DNA of 40,934 nt from an uncultured Clostridia bacterium (GTDB lineage Bacteria > Bacillota_I > Bacilli_A > RF39 > UBA660), in contig CAMZBG010000006.1 in the NCBI GenBank assembly GCA_947304495.1, positions 1 through 40,934 on the forward strand. Reading direction: 5' to 3'. Within the stretch, counting starts at the first letter, position 1. Every line of letters begins with the position of its first letter. Below, in pieces: positions 16,855 to 24,691 of this stretch. The position numbers and the translations under genes were made by a program. The notes under the pieces were generated by a model. That model did no database searches and was not told where the DNA came from. It saw only the letters and a list, made by a program, of their open reading frames with translations.

Positions 16855-18045
16855 ATGAATGATAAATTTGATGGTGTGGTAATTGATCCTGGTCATGGAG
16901 GAGTGGATAGTGGAGCAAGATATGGTGATAATCTTGAAAAAGATTATACTTTACTTATAAGTAGATATATGTATGATAGATTCAATGAGTTAGGTGTACC
17001 AGTATATTTAACTAGAGATAGTGATATTACATTGGAGCCTACTGATAGGGTTAATGAAATATTATCATTTTTTGGAAATGATCCAAATGTTGTAGTAATA
17101 TCAAATCATTTAAATGCAGGTAAGGGATTAGGTGCTGAAGTAATATATGCGCTTAGAAATAGTTCTGAACTTGCACAATCAGTACTAAACAACATTGGTG
17201 ATACTGGTCAAAATACAAGGAAAATATATCAAAGAAGATTACCTAGTAATCCACTTAAGGATTATTATTATATTTTGAGAGATACTGGTAAGACAGAGCC
17301 AATTATTGTTGAATATGGGTTTATTGATAATGATTTAGATTTGACTTTTATAAAGGATAATTATAAGGAGTTAGCTGAAGCTGTAATAAAAGCTGTTTTG
17401 GAATATAAAGGTATTCCATATACTAAACCAGATGGTATAGTTACTGATACATATAAAGTAATGAAGGGTGATACATTATATTCAATAGCAAAAAAATTAG
17501 ATACTTCAGTATCAGAACTTAAGAAAATTAATGGATTAGATAATAATAATATATCGATTGGCCAAATATTAAAGATACCTGTGAAAACAATAGATTTAGG
17601 GGATACGGAATTATATCAAGTAAAAAAAGGTGATACATTATATTCAATCGCTAATAAATATGGTATTTCATTAAAGGAGTTAAAAGGAATAAATAACTTA
17701 GAGAATGATAGTTTAGCTATAGGTCAATTACTAAATGTTCCTAGTGGATTATCATCAGTTAATACGTATGTTGTTAGTACTGGAGATACTTTATATAGTA
17801 TAGCTAAGAAGTTTGGCACAACTGTTGATAAGTTAAAAAAAGATAACAATCTAGTAAATAATATGTTATCTATTGGTAAAAAGTTAATAGTTCCTTTGGA
17901 AGAAGATATGACATATGTGGTTAAAGCAGGAGATACTTTATATAGTATAGCTAAAAAATATGATACATCGGTATCAGAACTTAAGAAATTAAATAATTTA
18001 GTAGATGATGTCTTATCGATAGGGAAAATATTGATTATAAAATAG
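16855..18045 (+). CDS. N-acetylmuramoyl-L-alanine amidase (Amidase_3) with four LysM domains
   Basis: A zinc amidase that cleaves the bond between N-acetylmuramic acid and L-alanine in peptidoglycan. The catalytic domain (residues 5-187) shows VVIDPGHGG (zinc ligand His14), a likely ligand Glu28 (LEKDYTL), SNHLNA (His85) and VEYGFI (catalytic Glu153). Four LysM repeats of 43 residues follow at 200-242, 254-296, 305-347 and 354-396, each with a GDTLYSIA core, and bind glycan chains. Oddly, the protein starts directly with the catalytic domain and has no signal peptide; the ATG is well placed after AGGTGATAAT and no in-frame upstream extension with a hydrophobic segment was found. Release by lysis or a non-Sec route is possible. 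It forms a single-gene unit ending in a hairpin at 18041. Confidence 0.9.
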   Translation: MNDKFDGVVIDPGHGGVDSGARYGDNLEKDYTLLISRYMYDRFNELGVPVYLTRDSDITLEPTDRVNEILSFFGNDPNVVVISNHLNAGKGLGAEVIYALRNSSELAQSVLNNIGDTGQNTRKIYQRRLPSNPLKDYYYILRDTGKTEPIIVEYGFIDNDLDLTFIKDNYKELAEAVIKAVLEYKGIPYTKPDGIVTDTYKVMKGDTLYSIAKKLDTSVSELKKINGLDNNNISIGQILKIPVKTIDLGDTELYQVKKGDTLYSIANKYGISLKELKGINNLENDSLAIGQLLNVPSGLSSVNTYVVSTGDTLYSIAKKFGTTVDKLKKDNNLVNNMLSIGKKLIVPLEEDMTYVVKAGDTLYSIAKKYDTSVSELKKLNNLVDDVLSIGKILIIK

Positions 18046-18068
18046 CTCTATATTAGAGCTATTCTTTT
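18041..18068. terminator. hairpin between the convergent amidase and exported-protein genes
   Basis: A perfect 10-base-pair stem AATAGCTCTA / TAT / TAGAGCTATT. The plus side is followed by CTTTTCT; the stem covers the end of the amidase gene and the minus-strand stop region. Confidence 0.8.
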
Positions 18069-18625
18069 CTACTAAGAGTATATCCATTGATTTCTTCTTT
18101 GATTATGCTATTAAAATTGACAATAACGATAACGACATTTTTATAATTATCTTGATCACTATTATTTAAGTCTACTCTTTCAGCTCTTTCTGTTTCATAA
18201 CTGATATAATAACAGAAATTATGAACTAACCATTCTAATTCCATTGAAGAGAATGTTCTATTCCAAGGAGATGAAAATTGTTGTTCATACGCTAATAAGA
18301 TATTTAAGATAGCATGTATATCTTTTAACTTTTTAATTTTGTATGAATCAAATACTGATAAATATGGGTCACTCTGATCTCGACCATCAATAATGCAGAT
18401 ATCATCAGGATTTTTATCTATTATTTCTTGTAAGTGTTCTTCATCAGTTATATATATTTTTTTACCATTATAAGTAGCATATGGCATGTCACTTCCCATC
18501 TGATATTCGGTATTATATATAATGGGAGTTTTATTATCACATTTGATATCCTTTGGAGCAAATAGAAAGGTAATATATGCGAATAATACTAATAGCATTT
18601 TTTTATAATTGTTTTTTGGTTGCAT
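18059..18625 (-). CDS. 188-residue exported protein, unknown function
   Basis: Not recognised. An N-terminal basic head and hydrophobic helix (about 9-23) predict export or membrane anchoring; the Cys at 29 (IKCDNK) is not in a convincing lipobox. The rest is mixed alpha/beta, with YNGKKIYITDEEHLQEIID and a hydrophobic segment near the end (NVVIVIVNFNSI). AAAGGGTGAT precedes the ATG. The gene converges with the amidase, whose terminator hairpin covers this stop codon and probably serves both strands. Its upstream side is divergent from the YoaP-type acetyltransferase. Confidence 0.6.
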   Translation of the reverse strand: MQPKNNYKKMLLVLFAYITFLFAPKDIKCDNKTPIIYNTEYQMGSDMPYATYNGKKIYITDEEHLQEIIDKNPDDICIIDGRDQSDPYLSVFDSYKIKKLKDIHAILNILLAYEQQFSSPWNRTFSSMELEWLVHNFCYYISYETERAERVDLNNSDQDNYKNVVIVIVNFNSIIKEEINGYTLSRKE

Positions 18626-18734
18626 ATTATCACCCTTTCTGCGAATAAAAAAATATCTGTTAAGATAATATATATAGATTATATCATATTTTTGATTTTA
18701 TGATATAATATTTATAGAAAGTTGAGGTAATTAG

Positions 18735-19478
18735 ATGAATGAATATATTAATTTAGATAATGATAATATTGATGATGAACATATATGTTGTGCTATAGGT
18801 GATCCAAAACATCAAATTGGTGTTGATAAGAAAAAAGAATGGATTAGGAATAAGTTAAAGGATGGTCATGTATTTAGAAAATTAAATGAGCGAGGAAAAA
18901 TATTTATCGAATATGAACCTATAGAGACAGCTTGGGTACCGATAAATGGTAAGAATTATGAATATATATATTGTTTATGGGTAGCTGGTAGTTTTAAGGG
19001 AAAAGGGATTGCTAGAGAATTATTAGAATATGCAATTAAAGATGCTAAAGAAAAAAAGATGAGTGGGATATGTACAGTGGTAACACAAAAGAAGAAACCA
19101 TTTATTGGCGAAAAGAAATTTTTTCAACATTTTGGCTTTGAGACAGTAGACACGATAGGTGAATATGAATTAATGGCTTTGTCATTTGATGATAAGGAAG
19201 CACCTAAATTTAGTGATAGCGCAAGAAATATGAAAATAGATGAAAAAGATTTTACTATCTATTATAGTAATGAATGTCCTTATGTTGAATATGAAGTAAA
19301 GGAATTAACTGATTATGCAAATGATAAGAATATTAAATTGAAATTTATAAAGATTGATTCATTAGAGAAAGCTAAAAATGCTCCATGTTTTATGAATAAT
19401 TGGGCAAATTTCTATAAGGGAGAATTTATATCTAATACAATTTTGAATGCAAATGCATTTGAAAAACTATTAAAATAA
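18735..19478 (+). CDS. GNAT acetyltransferase with YoaP-like C-terminal domain
   Basis: A 247-residue two-domain protein. Residues about 70-150 form a GNAT fold: YIYCLWVAGSFKGKGIAREL contains the V-x-G-x-G-x-G/A acetyl-CoA loop, followed by the HFGFE strand typical of the C-terminal end of the fold. Residues about 170-247 match the YoaP-like domain, including YYSNECPYVEYEV with its cysteine and the PCFMNNWANFYKGEF segment. Proteins of this architecture are widespread in Bacillota, but their substrate is not established. The RBS GAGG precedes the ATG, with TGA-TATAAT at 18701-18709 upstream. It is a single-gene unit, terminated by the ACTAAC hairpin at 19478. Confidence 0.8.
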   Translation: MNEYINLDNDNIDDEHICCAIGDPKHQIGVDKKKEWIRNKLKDGHVFRKLNERGKIFIEYEPIETAWVPINGKNYEYIYCLWVAGSFKGKGIARELLEYAIKDAKEKKMSGICTVVTQKKKPFIGEKKFFQHFGFETVDTIGEYELMALSFDDKEAPKFSDSARNMKIDEKDFTIYYSNECPYVEYEVKELTDYANDKNIKLKFIKIDSLEKAKNAPCFMNNWANFYKGEFISNTILNANAFEKLLK

Positions 19479-19506
19479 AGCACTAACTATTAGTTAGTAC
19501 TTTTTT
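19478..19506. terminator. ACTAAC-type terminator between convergent genes
   Basis: Inner stem ACTAAC / TATTA / GTTAGT, extended by AAG and CTT with one mismatch, then a T-run on the plus strand. Confidence 0.8.
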
Positions 19507-19888
19507 CATTAATAATTAATTCTTGATAGCCAGTAGAATCATCAAATTCTCTTTTAAATTTGATATCATCAAATATTTCTATGCAGATTTCAGCTGTTGA
19601 ATCAACAATACATCCATCTTTTAGATGACCACCAATGGTATTACCATGAATGTCTGATAATGAAATATGAATATGAACACCATCTGGTGATAAGGTACCA
19701 GTGATGCTTACAATTTCAAAATTTTCATTTTTTTCTAAAATTGTTTCACCAGTTGCTAAGCGAATTCTTGCTTTGTTTAAACAACCAACACAGCAAAGAA
19801 TAATACCTGATATTTGATTTTTTATGGCATATGATTCTATTTCTTTTTTTAAATCCATTCCTTTAGTTAGACGAAAACATTTATACAT
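19490..19888 (-). CDS. PPC/DUF296 domain DNA-binding-like protein
   Basis: A 132-residue single-domain protein. The PPC (plants and prokaryotes conserved, DUF296) pattern is clear: GMDLKKEIESYA near the start, ILCCVGCLNKARIRLA, VSITGTLSPDG, then VHIHISLSD and IGGHLKDGCIV. The histidines in HIHIS and GGHL are those conserved in the family and were suggested to bind metal. Bacterial members form trimers of unknown role, and some are annotated as DNA-binding. The gene has its own strong promoter (TTGACA-16-TATAAT, 19906-19933, minus strand) and AGGAGGC before the ATG. It shares a convergent terminator with the acetyltransferase. Confidence 0.85.
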   Translation of the reverse strand: MYKCFRLTKGMDLKKEIESYAIKNQISGIILCCVGCLNKARIRLATGETILEKNENFEIVSITGTLSPDGVHIHISLSDIHGNTIGGHLKDGCIVDSTAEICIEIFDDIKFKREFDDSTGYQELIINEKSTN

Positions 19889-19905
19889 ATGAGCCTCCTA
19901 AAATA

Positions 19906-19933
19906 ATTATATCGTTAATTATATAAATGTCAA
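19906..19933 (-). promoter_or_regulatory. strong promoter of the PPC-domain gene
   Basis: On the minus strand consensus TTGACA (19928-19933) and TATAAT (19906-19911) are separated by 16 bases. Confidence 0.8.
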
Positions 19934-19944
19934 ATATAGAATTA

Positions 19945-19953
19945 TGATATAAT
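19945..19953 (+). promoter_or_regulatory. extended -10 promoter of the TfoX-like/ATPase operon
   Basis: TGA-TATAAT (-10 at 19948-19953) overlaps an in-frame ATG at 19952, which rules that ATG out as the start of TfoX-like translation. Confidence 0.6.
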
Positions 19954-19972
19954 GAATATAGGAGTTGATAAT

Positions 19973-20266
19973 ATGGCTAGTACTAAGGATTATCGCGATT
20001 ATATTTTAGGTGAATTGAGCATTTTAGATGATATAACATGTAGGCCTATGATGGGAGAATATTTGTTATATTATAAAGGAATATTATTTGGGGGAATATA
20101 TGATGATAGATTTTTAGTAAAAAGAGTAGATGGTAATAAAAAATATAATATGAAAGAAGAGATTCCTTATGATAATGCAAAGCCAATGTATTATGTAGAA
20201 GATGTAGATAATAGGGATTTGATTAAAGATATTGTAGTAGATACATATAATGATTTAAATGAATAG
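19973..20266 (+). CDS. TfoX N-terminal domain protein
   Basis: A 97-residue protein comprising only the TfoX N-terminal domain: MASTKDYRDYILGEL, CRPMMGEYLLYYKGILFGGIYDDRFLVKR and a YYVEDVDNRDLI C-terminal part. TfoX regulates competence in Gammaproteobacteria, but stand-alone N-domains in Bacillota have no known role. The start is placed at ATG 19973 because a TGA-TATAAT box (19945-19953) overlaps the in-frame ATG at 19952, so the mRNA should begin downstream of it; TAGGAG at 19959-19964 then serves 19973. The next gene begins 8 bases after the stop, so the pair is an operon. Confidence 0.8.
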   Translation: MASTKDYRDYILGELSILDDITCRPMMGEYLLYYKGILFGGIYDDRFLVKRVDGNKKYNMKEEIPYDNAKPMYYVEDVDNRDLIKDIVVDTYNDLNE

Positions 20267-20274
20267 GTGACTTT

Positions 20275-21018
20275 ATGGATAATAATTTATTTATAAGAAA
20301 AATAATTTTAGAAAGGGATAAGATTGAGTCTTTTGATAAGTATCCATTTAATATAGAGATAGTTAAGAACTTTGATGAGTTAGAGTTAGATTCACCGGTA
20401 ACTTTTTTGATTGGTGAAAATGGAATAGGGAAGTCAACAATTATAGAAGCAATGGCTGTTGCATTGGGTTTACCAGCAGAAGGTGGTACCGTTAATTTTA
20501 GATATGAAACGAAGGATACAACTTCTGGTTTGGCTAATTATTTAAGAATTCCTATTTATAATAAACCAAAAATGAAATTTTTTTTAAGAGCAGAGAGTTT
20601 TTATAATTTTTCTTCTGAAGTTCAAAGATTAGTTGAGGAAGATGGATTTAGTAATTTATATAATTCATATGGTGGTAATCTACATGAATGTTCACATGGT
20701 GAATCGTTTATTCAGCTTATTAAAAATCGTTTTTCTGATCATGGATTATATATATTAGATGAACCTGAAGCAGCATTATCTCCACAAAGACAATTATCAC
20801 TTTTATGTTTAATTGATCAATTAGTAAAAGATGGTAGTCAATTTATAATTGCTACACATTCACCAATTTTAATTAGTTATATAGGTGGTAAAATATTAGA
20901 TTTAAATAATAATTTTAAAGAGGTAAAATATAAGGATACTGATATTTATTCACTATACAGAATGTATTTAGATGAACCTGAAATGATGCAACACAGATTA
21001 TTTGATGATATATCATAA
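20275..21018 (+). CDS. ABC-type AAA ATPase (COG3910-like)
   Basis: A 247-residue stand-alone ATPase. Walker A is GENGIGKST (residues 47-55). An ECSHGESF segment resembles the ABC signature, Walker B is GLYILDEPEAALSP, and the ATHSP motif carries the switch histidine. The arrangement follows the small SMC/RecF-like predicted ATPases of COG3910, which lack a long coiled coil and have unknown substrates. It is soluble, with no membrane partner nearby. The RBS AGGTGA lies directly after the TfoX-like gene stop (8-base gap), so the two are co-transcribed. Fold and ATPase activity are near certain; the biological role is unknown. Confidence 0.85.
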   Translation: MDNNLFIRKIILERDKIESFDKYPFNIEIVKNFDELELDSPVTFLIGENGIGKSTIIEAMAVALGLPAEGGTVNFRYETKDTTSGLANYLRIPIYNKPKMKFFLRAESFYNFSSEVQRLVEEDGFSNLYNSYGGNLHECSHGESFIQLIKNRFSDHGLYILDEPEAALSPQRQLSLLCLIDQLVKDGSQFIIATHSPILISYIGGKILDLNNNFKEVKYKDTDIYSLYRMYLDEPEMMQHRLFDDIS

Positions 21019-21083
21019 AATTGTTATTTTTTCAAGACTTGTAATTATTGGTATATTGGTGTATTAAATATATGGAGGTAAAT

Positions 21084-21536
21084 ATGAAAGCAGTATGTGG
21101 TGCTAATTGTAGCGAATGCGATTTATTTAAAAATAAAAGATGTAAAGGGTGTATAGAAACTAATGGATGTCCTTTTGGTAAGAAGTGTTGGATAGCTAAT
21201 TATATATCTATGGGTGGTAAAGAAGAATTTGATAAATTTAAACAAGAAATAATTGCTGAATTTAATGCTTTAAAGATAGTTGGAATGCCTAAAATAGATG
21301 AATTATATCCGTTATATGGCGAATTTGTTAATTTGGAGTATTCATTACCAAATGGAAAAAAGACTAAATTATTATATGATGATCAAGCATATTTGGGAAA
21401 TCAAGTAATTTGTGAATTTAACGATGGTGAGATGAAAAAATGTTTTGGATTACTTGCTAATATGGATTTCTTGTTGGTATCTGAATATGAAACTAATGGA
21501 AATAATCCAGAAATAATTATATATAAAAAACGCTAA
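21084..21536 (+). CDS. Cys-rich DUF3795-like protein
   Basis: A 150-residue protein whose N-terminus carries seven cysteines in the order C5-x3-C9-x2-C12-x7-C20-x2-C23-x5-C29-x5-C35 (MKAVCGANCSECDLF and so on). This is the pattern of DUF3795-type small metal-binding domains and suggests a zinc or iron-sulfur site. The remainder is an alpha/beta domain without recognised motifs. The start is set at ATG 21084 because TGGAGGTAAAT directly precedes it; the longer frame from 21048 has no RBS. It ends at a hairpin terminator shared with the convergent gene pair. The function is unknown. Confidence 0.7.
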   Translation: MKAVCGANCSECDLFKNKRCKGCIETNGCPFGKKCWIANYISMGGKEEFDKFKQEIIAEFNALKIVGMPKIDELYPLYGEFVNLEYSLPNGKKTKLLYDDQAYLGNQVICEFNDGEMKKCFGLLANMDFLLVSEYETNGNNPEIIIYKKR

Positions 21537-21551
21537 CTAATAGTTAGTGTT
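21529..21551. terminator. ACTAAC-type terminator between convergent genes
   Basis: AACGCTAAC / TAATA / GTTAGTGTT (one G-T pair) sits between the stops of the Cys-rich gene and the minus-strand pair. Confidence 0.75.
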
Positions 21552-22081
21552 TATTTATTATTTGCTGGTAATCTTTTTAGACCTTTAGGATATGCTATAT
21601 CATCGTGTTTCATTAGCGCGTAGCTAATTAACTGAAGGGAATGAAGATCAGTAACTACCAGTGTTTCATTATCTTCTTTATTTTCAGTGATTTTAACTAT
21701 TTCGATAATGAATTCATCGTGCCAATCAATTTTTTTATAATTAGGATTCATATAAGAATAGGCAATAGTTACTTGCTTATTTGATTTAGCAGATATTCTG
21801 TGAGCTATTTCTTTCATTTTATTAAATTCAAACATACTAAATTCTTTACCACGACCACGAAGAACAAGCAAATCAAAATTATCTATTGATTCATCATCTA
21901 TAGTTAATGTATCTATATCAATATCAAATGAGCCACTACCAACATGTACATTAAAGTTTTGATGAATATCATGAAATAATAATACATTTCCCCAATATGC
22001 ATTATGTGATAGAAATACTATATTTAGATTAATACCATTATTAATTCTATCTTCAAGATATAATCTATTGTTATTTTCCAT
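21551..22081 (-). CDS. 176-residue protein, unknown function (pair member 2)
   Basis: Not recognised. A soluble, acidic alpha/beta protein with segments such as NIVFLSHNAYWGNVLLFHD and FDLLVLRGRGKEFSMFEF. There is no signal peptide or membrane helix. It overlaps the upstream 340-residue gene by 11 bases, with an AAAGG sequence 8 bases before its ATG, so the two are co-translated and probably work together. The pair is bounded by terminators at 21529 and 23174. Confidence 0.6.
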   Translation of the reverse strand: MENNNRLYLEDRINNGINLNIVFLSHNAYWGNVLLFHDIHQNFNVHVGSGSFDIDIDTLTIDDESIDNFDLLVLRGRGKEFSMFEFNKMKEIAHRISAKSNKQVTIAYSYMNPNYKKIDWHDEFIIEIVKITENKEDNETLVVTDLHSLQLISYALMKHDDIAYPKGLKRLPANNK

Positions 22082-23093
22082 TACGATTGCCTTTCTTTGG
22101 TTTTACTAAACTTCTAATCGTATGATATTTTGATATATCAATACTACTACCTGTAACTAAGCTTTGGATATATTCAAGTAATTCTTTAACTATTTCTTCA
22201 CTTAGTTCTGGGATATTTATAATTATACTACTAGGGAACATTTTACTTAGAGCTCTATCAAGTGGTATATCTTGATTGCTTTCGACATCGAAATAAGTTG
22301 AATCTTGTGATAGATTAATTATTAGTTTAATTGGTAGACACTCTTTTTTAGTTTTTTCTAAATTAGCAGTCCATTGATTATTCATGGCATCGTTAAAAAG
22401 AAAGTCTTTGGAATAGCGATAACCATTATCTCTAAGATATGATGAATGATAATATGTATTTGAAATAAGTTGTAATCTTATGCCATTTATTTTGGCTATA
22501 CCGCTTAATAATTCTATTTCAATTGGAGTAAGATTACTATATTCATTAATTGAATTATCTATTATTATGATATAGTTATCCGGTCTTTTATCATCAATTA
22601 CAGTACATATTTCACTATCTGGATCTATTTTTTTGAACTCTGCGACTAAATCTATTTCATCGTCATCAGCTTTGTCTTTAATAACTTCTAATAATAGATT
22701 TAAAACATCAATATCACTGTTTTCAAAGAATACGCAGTCTTCATAAAAATGCCTTTCAAACCAATCTGCTATATTTATATTTGCAGGAATAGTATGTCCA
22801 CATAATACACATTCATAAAGAGGACCTTTGATAGCTGTGTCTAAATTATTATCTCTTGATACTTTTTGTCTAACTGGATGATTGCAAGTACCAGATTTTT
22901 GGAAAGTTAGGTATGTTTCTTTTGATTTTTCATCATTATGAAATTCTCTACTTAATTTAGGATTTTGCTTAAGTAAAGAAAGAAAGGCACTTTTTTTATT
23001 TCCAATTATACAACATCCATATATTGTTAGTAATGTGCTATTATTAGCAGCAATTTTATTTTTAATTATTTTAACTAACTCTTTCTTTTTCAT
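22071..23093 (-). CDS. 340-residue protein with putative zinc site, unknown function (pair member 1)
   Basis: Not recognised as a named family. Residues 70-98 contain C70-N-H72 followed by C95-x2-C98 (SGTCNHPVRQ; YECVLCGHTI), which looks like a zinc ribbon. The middle part has alternating strands and helices (YIIIIDNSINEYS, IRLQLISNTYYHSSYL) reminiscent of a Rossmann-like domain. It is soluble, with no signal peptide. GGAG(T) lies just before the ATG, and it is the first gene of a minus-strand pair overlapping the next by 11 bases. Confidence 0.6.
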   Translation of the reverse strand: MKKKELVKIIKNKIAANNSTLLTIYGCCIIGNKKSAFLSLLKQNPKLSREFHNDEKSKETYLTFQKSGTCNHPVRQKVSRDNNLDTAIKGPLYECVLCGHTIPANINIADWFERHFYEDCVFFENSDIDVLNLLLEVIKDKADDDEIDLVAEFKKIDPDSEICTVIDDKRPDNYIIIIDNSINEYSNLTPIEIELLSGIAKINGIRLQLISNTYYHSSYLRDNGYRYSKDFLFNDAMNNQWTANLEKTKKECLPIKLIINLSQDSTYFDVESNQDIPLDRALSKMFPSSIIINIPELSEEIVKELLEYIQSLVTGSSIDISKYHTIRSLVKPKKGNRNGK

Positions 23094-23173
23094 AGATACT
23101 CCTTCTTAATTATCTAGTTTGTTTCTTTAGCTTTGTATTATATCACAGATAAGTTAATTGTCAATGATAATAA

Positions 23174-23196
23174 AAGCACTAACTATGTTAGTGCTT
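23174..23196 (-). terminator. ACTAAC-type terminator of the aquaporin gene
   Basis: A perfect stem AAGCACTAAC / TAT / GTTAGTGCTT; on the minus strand it is followed by TTTTA just after the aquaporin stop. Confidence 0.85.
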
Positions 23197-23202
23197 CTTA
23201 TA

Positions 23203-23844
23203 TTATTTAGTTTCTTTTAGTACGTATTTATAGAATAATCCAGCAAGAAATGCACCGATGATTGGAGCAAGGATAAAAATCCATACATTAGATAGAGCAT
23301 CTCCTCCTTGTAATACAGCTGGAGCTAAACTTCTGGCTGGGTTAACACTTGTTCCAGTGAATGGAAGACCAAATAAGTGGACAAGTACAAGTGTAAGACC
23401 AATTACAATACCAGTAACGTGTCCATTTTCTTTTTTGTCAGTAACACCAAGTATTGTTGTTGTAAATATAAATGTCAAGATTACTTCAACAACTAGAGCT
23501 ATCCAGATTGTAGTTTCACCCACTAGTCCATTGGCACCTAATGCAGAAAAACTATTTAATGAAAAGGCAAGTAATAGTGATCCAACAAAAGCTCCAATTA
23601 TTTGAGCAATGATGTAACGGATACATTCTTTAACATCCATTTTGCCAGCGACAGTTAAGGCAATTGATACGGCTGGATTAATGTGACAACCTGATACATT
23701 ACCAATACTGTAAGCAGCAGCTACGATTACAAGACCAAATGCTAGAGAAGTAGCTACTAGATTAACACCAGATGTTACAGCAACACCACAAGCAATAAGT
23801 GTTAGTAGCATTGTTCCTACACCTTCAGCAATATACTTTCTCAT
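23203..23844 (-). CDS. aquaporin (AqpZ-like water channel)
   Basis: A 213-residue MIP-family channel with six membrane helices and two half-helices. Both NPA boxes are present: SGCHINPAVS and TSVNPARSLAPA. Selectivity-filter residues resemble AqpZ rather than glycerol facilitators: a histidine in the VHLFGLPF helix, the Thr in TGTS, and the Arg of NPARS; the Asp after NPAR typical of GlpF is absent. It therefore probably conducts water. The start is at MRKYIAEGVG because AAGGAGG sits just upstream; the longer open frame to 23949 crosses the promoter and is not coding. A TTTACA-16-TATAAT promoter and a 16-bp palindrome lie upstream, and it ends at the hairpin at 23174. Confidence 0.92.
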   Translation of the reverse strand: MRKYIAEGVGTMLLTLIACGVAVTSGVNLVATSLAFGLVIVAAAYSIGNVSGCHINPAVSIALTVAGKMDVKECIRYIIAQIIGAFVGSLLLAFSLNSFSALGANGLVGETTIWIALVVEVILTFIFTTTILGVTDKKENGHVTGIVIGLTLVLVHLFGLPFTGTSVNPARSLAPAVLQGGDALSNVWIFILAPIIGAFLAGLFYKYVLKETK

Positions 23845-23863
23845 TCTACACCTCCTTAATATC

Positions 23864-23891
23864 ATTATATAACAAATTGTAATTATGTAAA
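23864..23891 (-). promoter_or_regulatory. aquaporin promoter
   Basis: On the minus strand TTTACA (23886-23891), a 16-base spacer and TATAAT (23864-23869), 20 bases before the ATG. Confidence 0.65.
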
Positions 23892-23907
23892 TATGTAATA
23901 TTACATA
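23892..23907. promoter_or_regulatory. perfect 16-bp palindrome next to the aquaporin -35 box
   Basis: TATGTAATATTACATA reads the same on both strands and abuts the -35 element, a position expected for an operator. A further TATGTAA half-site lies at 23884-23890. Confidence 0.4.
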
Positions 23908-23936
23908 AAATAAACATGAAAATGATGAATAAGAAG

Positions 23937-23963
23937 AAAACTCTAACAATAGTTAGAGTTTTT
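23937..23963. terminator. orphan terminator hairpin upstream of the aquaporin promoter
   Basis: An 11-base-pair stem AAAACTCTAAC / AATA / GTTAGAGTTTT. No intact gene ends here on either strand; only the possible remnant at 23973-24074 is near. Confidence 0.65.
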
Positions 23964-23972
23964 AATAATTAG

Positions 23973-24074
23973 TCTTGTGGTAAAAATTATTCTGATGATG
24001 CCATAAATGCTTTAACAGAATTTCAAGAACAGTATTTTGAACATATAATTATTAGAAAAAAGAATACTAATTAA
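23973..24074 (+). pseudogene. possible gene remnant (33 codons, no start)
   Basis: In the 295-base gap between the aquaporin and the next gene, one frame encodes 33 protein-like residues (SCGKNYSDDAINALTEFQEQ and on) ending at TAA. It is preceded directly by an in-frame TAG and has no start codon or RBS. It may be the tail of a decayed gene, but an AT-rich chance frame is nearly as likely. Confidence 0.2.
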
Positions 24075-24088
24075 TTTTAGTGTATATA

Positions 24089-24116
24089 TTTACTTATTTA
24101 AGTATTATGTTATAAT
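24089..24116 (+). promoter_or_regulatory. promoter of the 173-residue protein gene
   Basis: TTTACT (24089-24094), a 16-base spacer and TATAAT (24111-24116) preceded by TGT. Confidence 0.65.
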
Positions 24117-24139
24117 ATTTAAATTAAAGAGGTGATATT

Positions 24140-24661
24140 ATGGCAGTTATACTTCCATATGATAAAAGAGTTGACAAAATTATACAGTCTGAATGGCCTA
24201 AATTTATGGGTGCTTTTGTTTTACCTAATGGTGATATTAAGCTAGTGGATGAATATATAAGTTATGCTTTTGAATATATAAAAAATAAATTAAATGATGA
24301 GCAACAAATACTATGGGATATGTGGCTAGATGCAGGGAAAAATAGTTTACGTTGTGGTATCGATGGCTATAGTAGATTTTTGTTGCAAGTGTGCAATATG
24401 GATATTATAAATTTTGATGGTAGAACAATTGTTACAACTGATCCATGTGAATATATAAAATATTTTAATTGGTATTTGGCAGGTTTTGATTTAGGTTATT
24501 ATGTTTCTATGAAACCAGATGAATATGGTAACGGCTTTGCTTCATATGATAAAGAATGCTTACCTGGTGATTTGGTATTAAATAGACAATATAAAAAAGA
24601 TGCTGATGATATAAAAAGCAGAGTGTTATATCAAGATATATCAAAATATTTTAGGGAATAA
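24140..24661 (+). CDS. 173-residue protein, unknown function
   Basis: Not recognised. A soluble protein, rich in aromatic residues, with segments PYDKRVDKIIQSEWPKFMGA, LWDMWLDAGKNSLRCGIDGY and YFNWYLAGFDLGYYVSMKP. There is no signal peptide, membrane helix or known catalytic motif. A good promoter (TTTACT-16-TATAAT with TG at -14) and AGAGGTGAT precede the ATG. It is a single-gene unit that shares a convergent hairpin at 24661-24691 with the hydrolase. Confidence 0.6.
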   Translation: MAVILPYDKRVDKIIQSEWPKFMGAFVLPNGDIKLVDEYISYAFEYIKNKLNDEQQILWDMWLDAGKNSLRCGIDGYSRFLLQVCNMDIINFDGRTIVTTDPCEYIKYFNWYLAGFDLGYYVSMKPDEYGNGFASYDKECLPGDLVLNRQYKKDADDIKSRVLYQDISKYFRE

Positions 24662-24691
24662 AAAAGTCAACTACATTAGTAGTTGATTTTT
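24661..24691. terminator. terminator between convergent genes
   Basis: TCAACTAC / ATTA / GTAGTTGA stem flanked by A-run and T-run, so it can work in both directions. Confidence 0.85.

Noticed and set aside
23258..23605. 115-codon plus-strand ORF opposite the aquaporin gene
   Set aside because: It is antisense to a clear MIP channel, with no RBS and no recognisable product.
23845..23949. 35-codon N-terminal extension of the aquaporin
   Set aside because: It would cross the RBS and a TTTACA-16-TATAAT promoter; family members begin close to MRKYIAEGVG.
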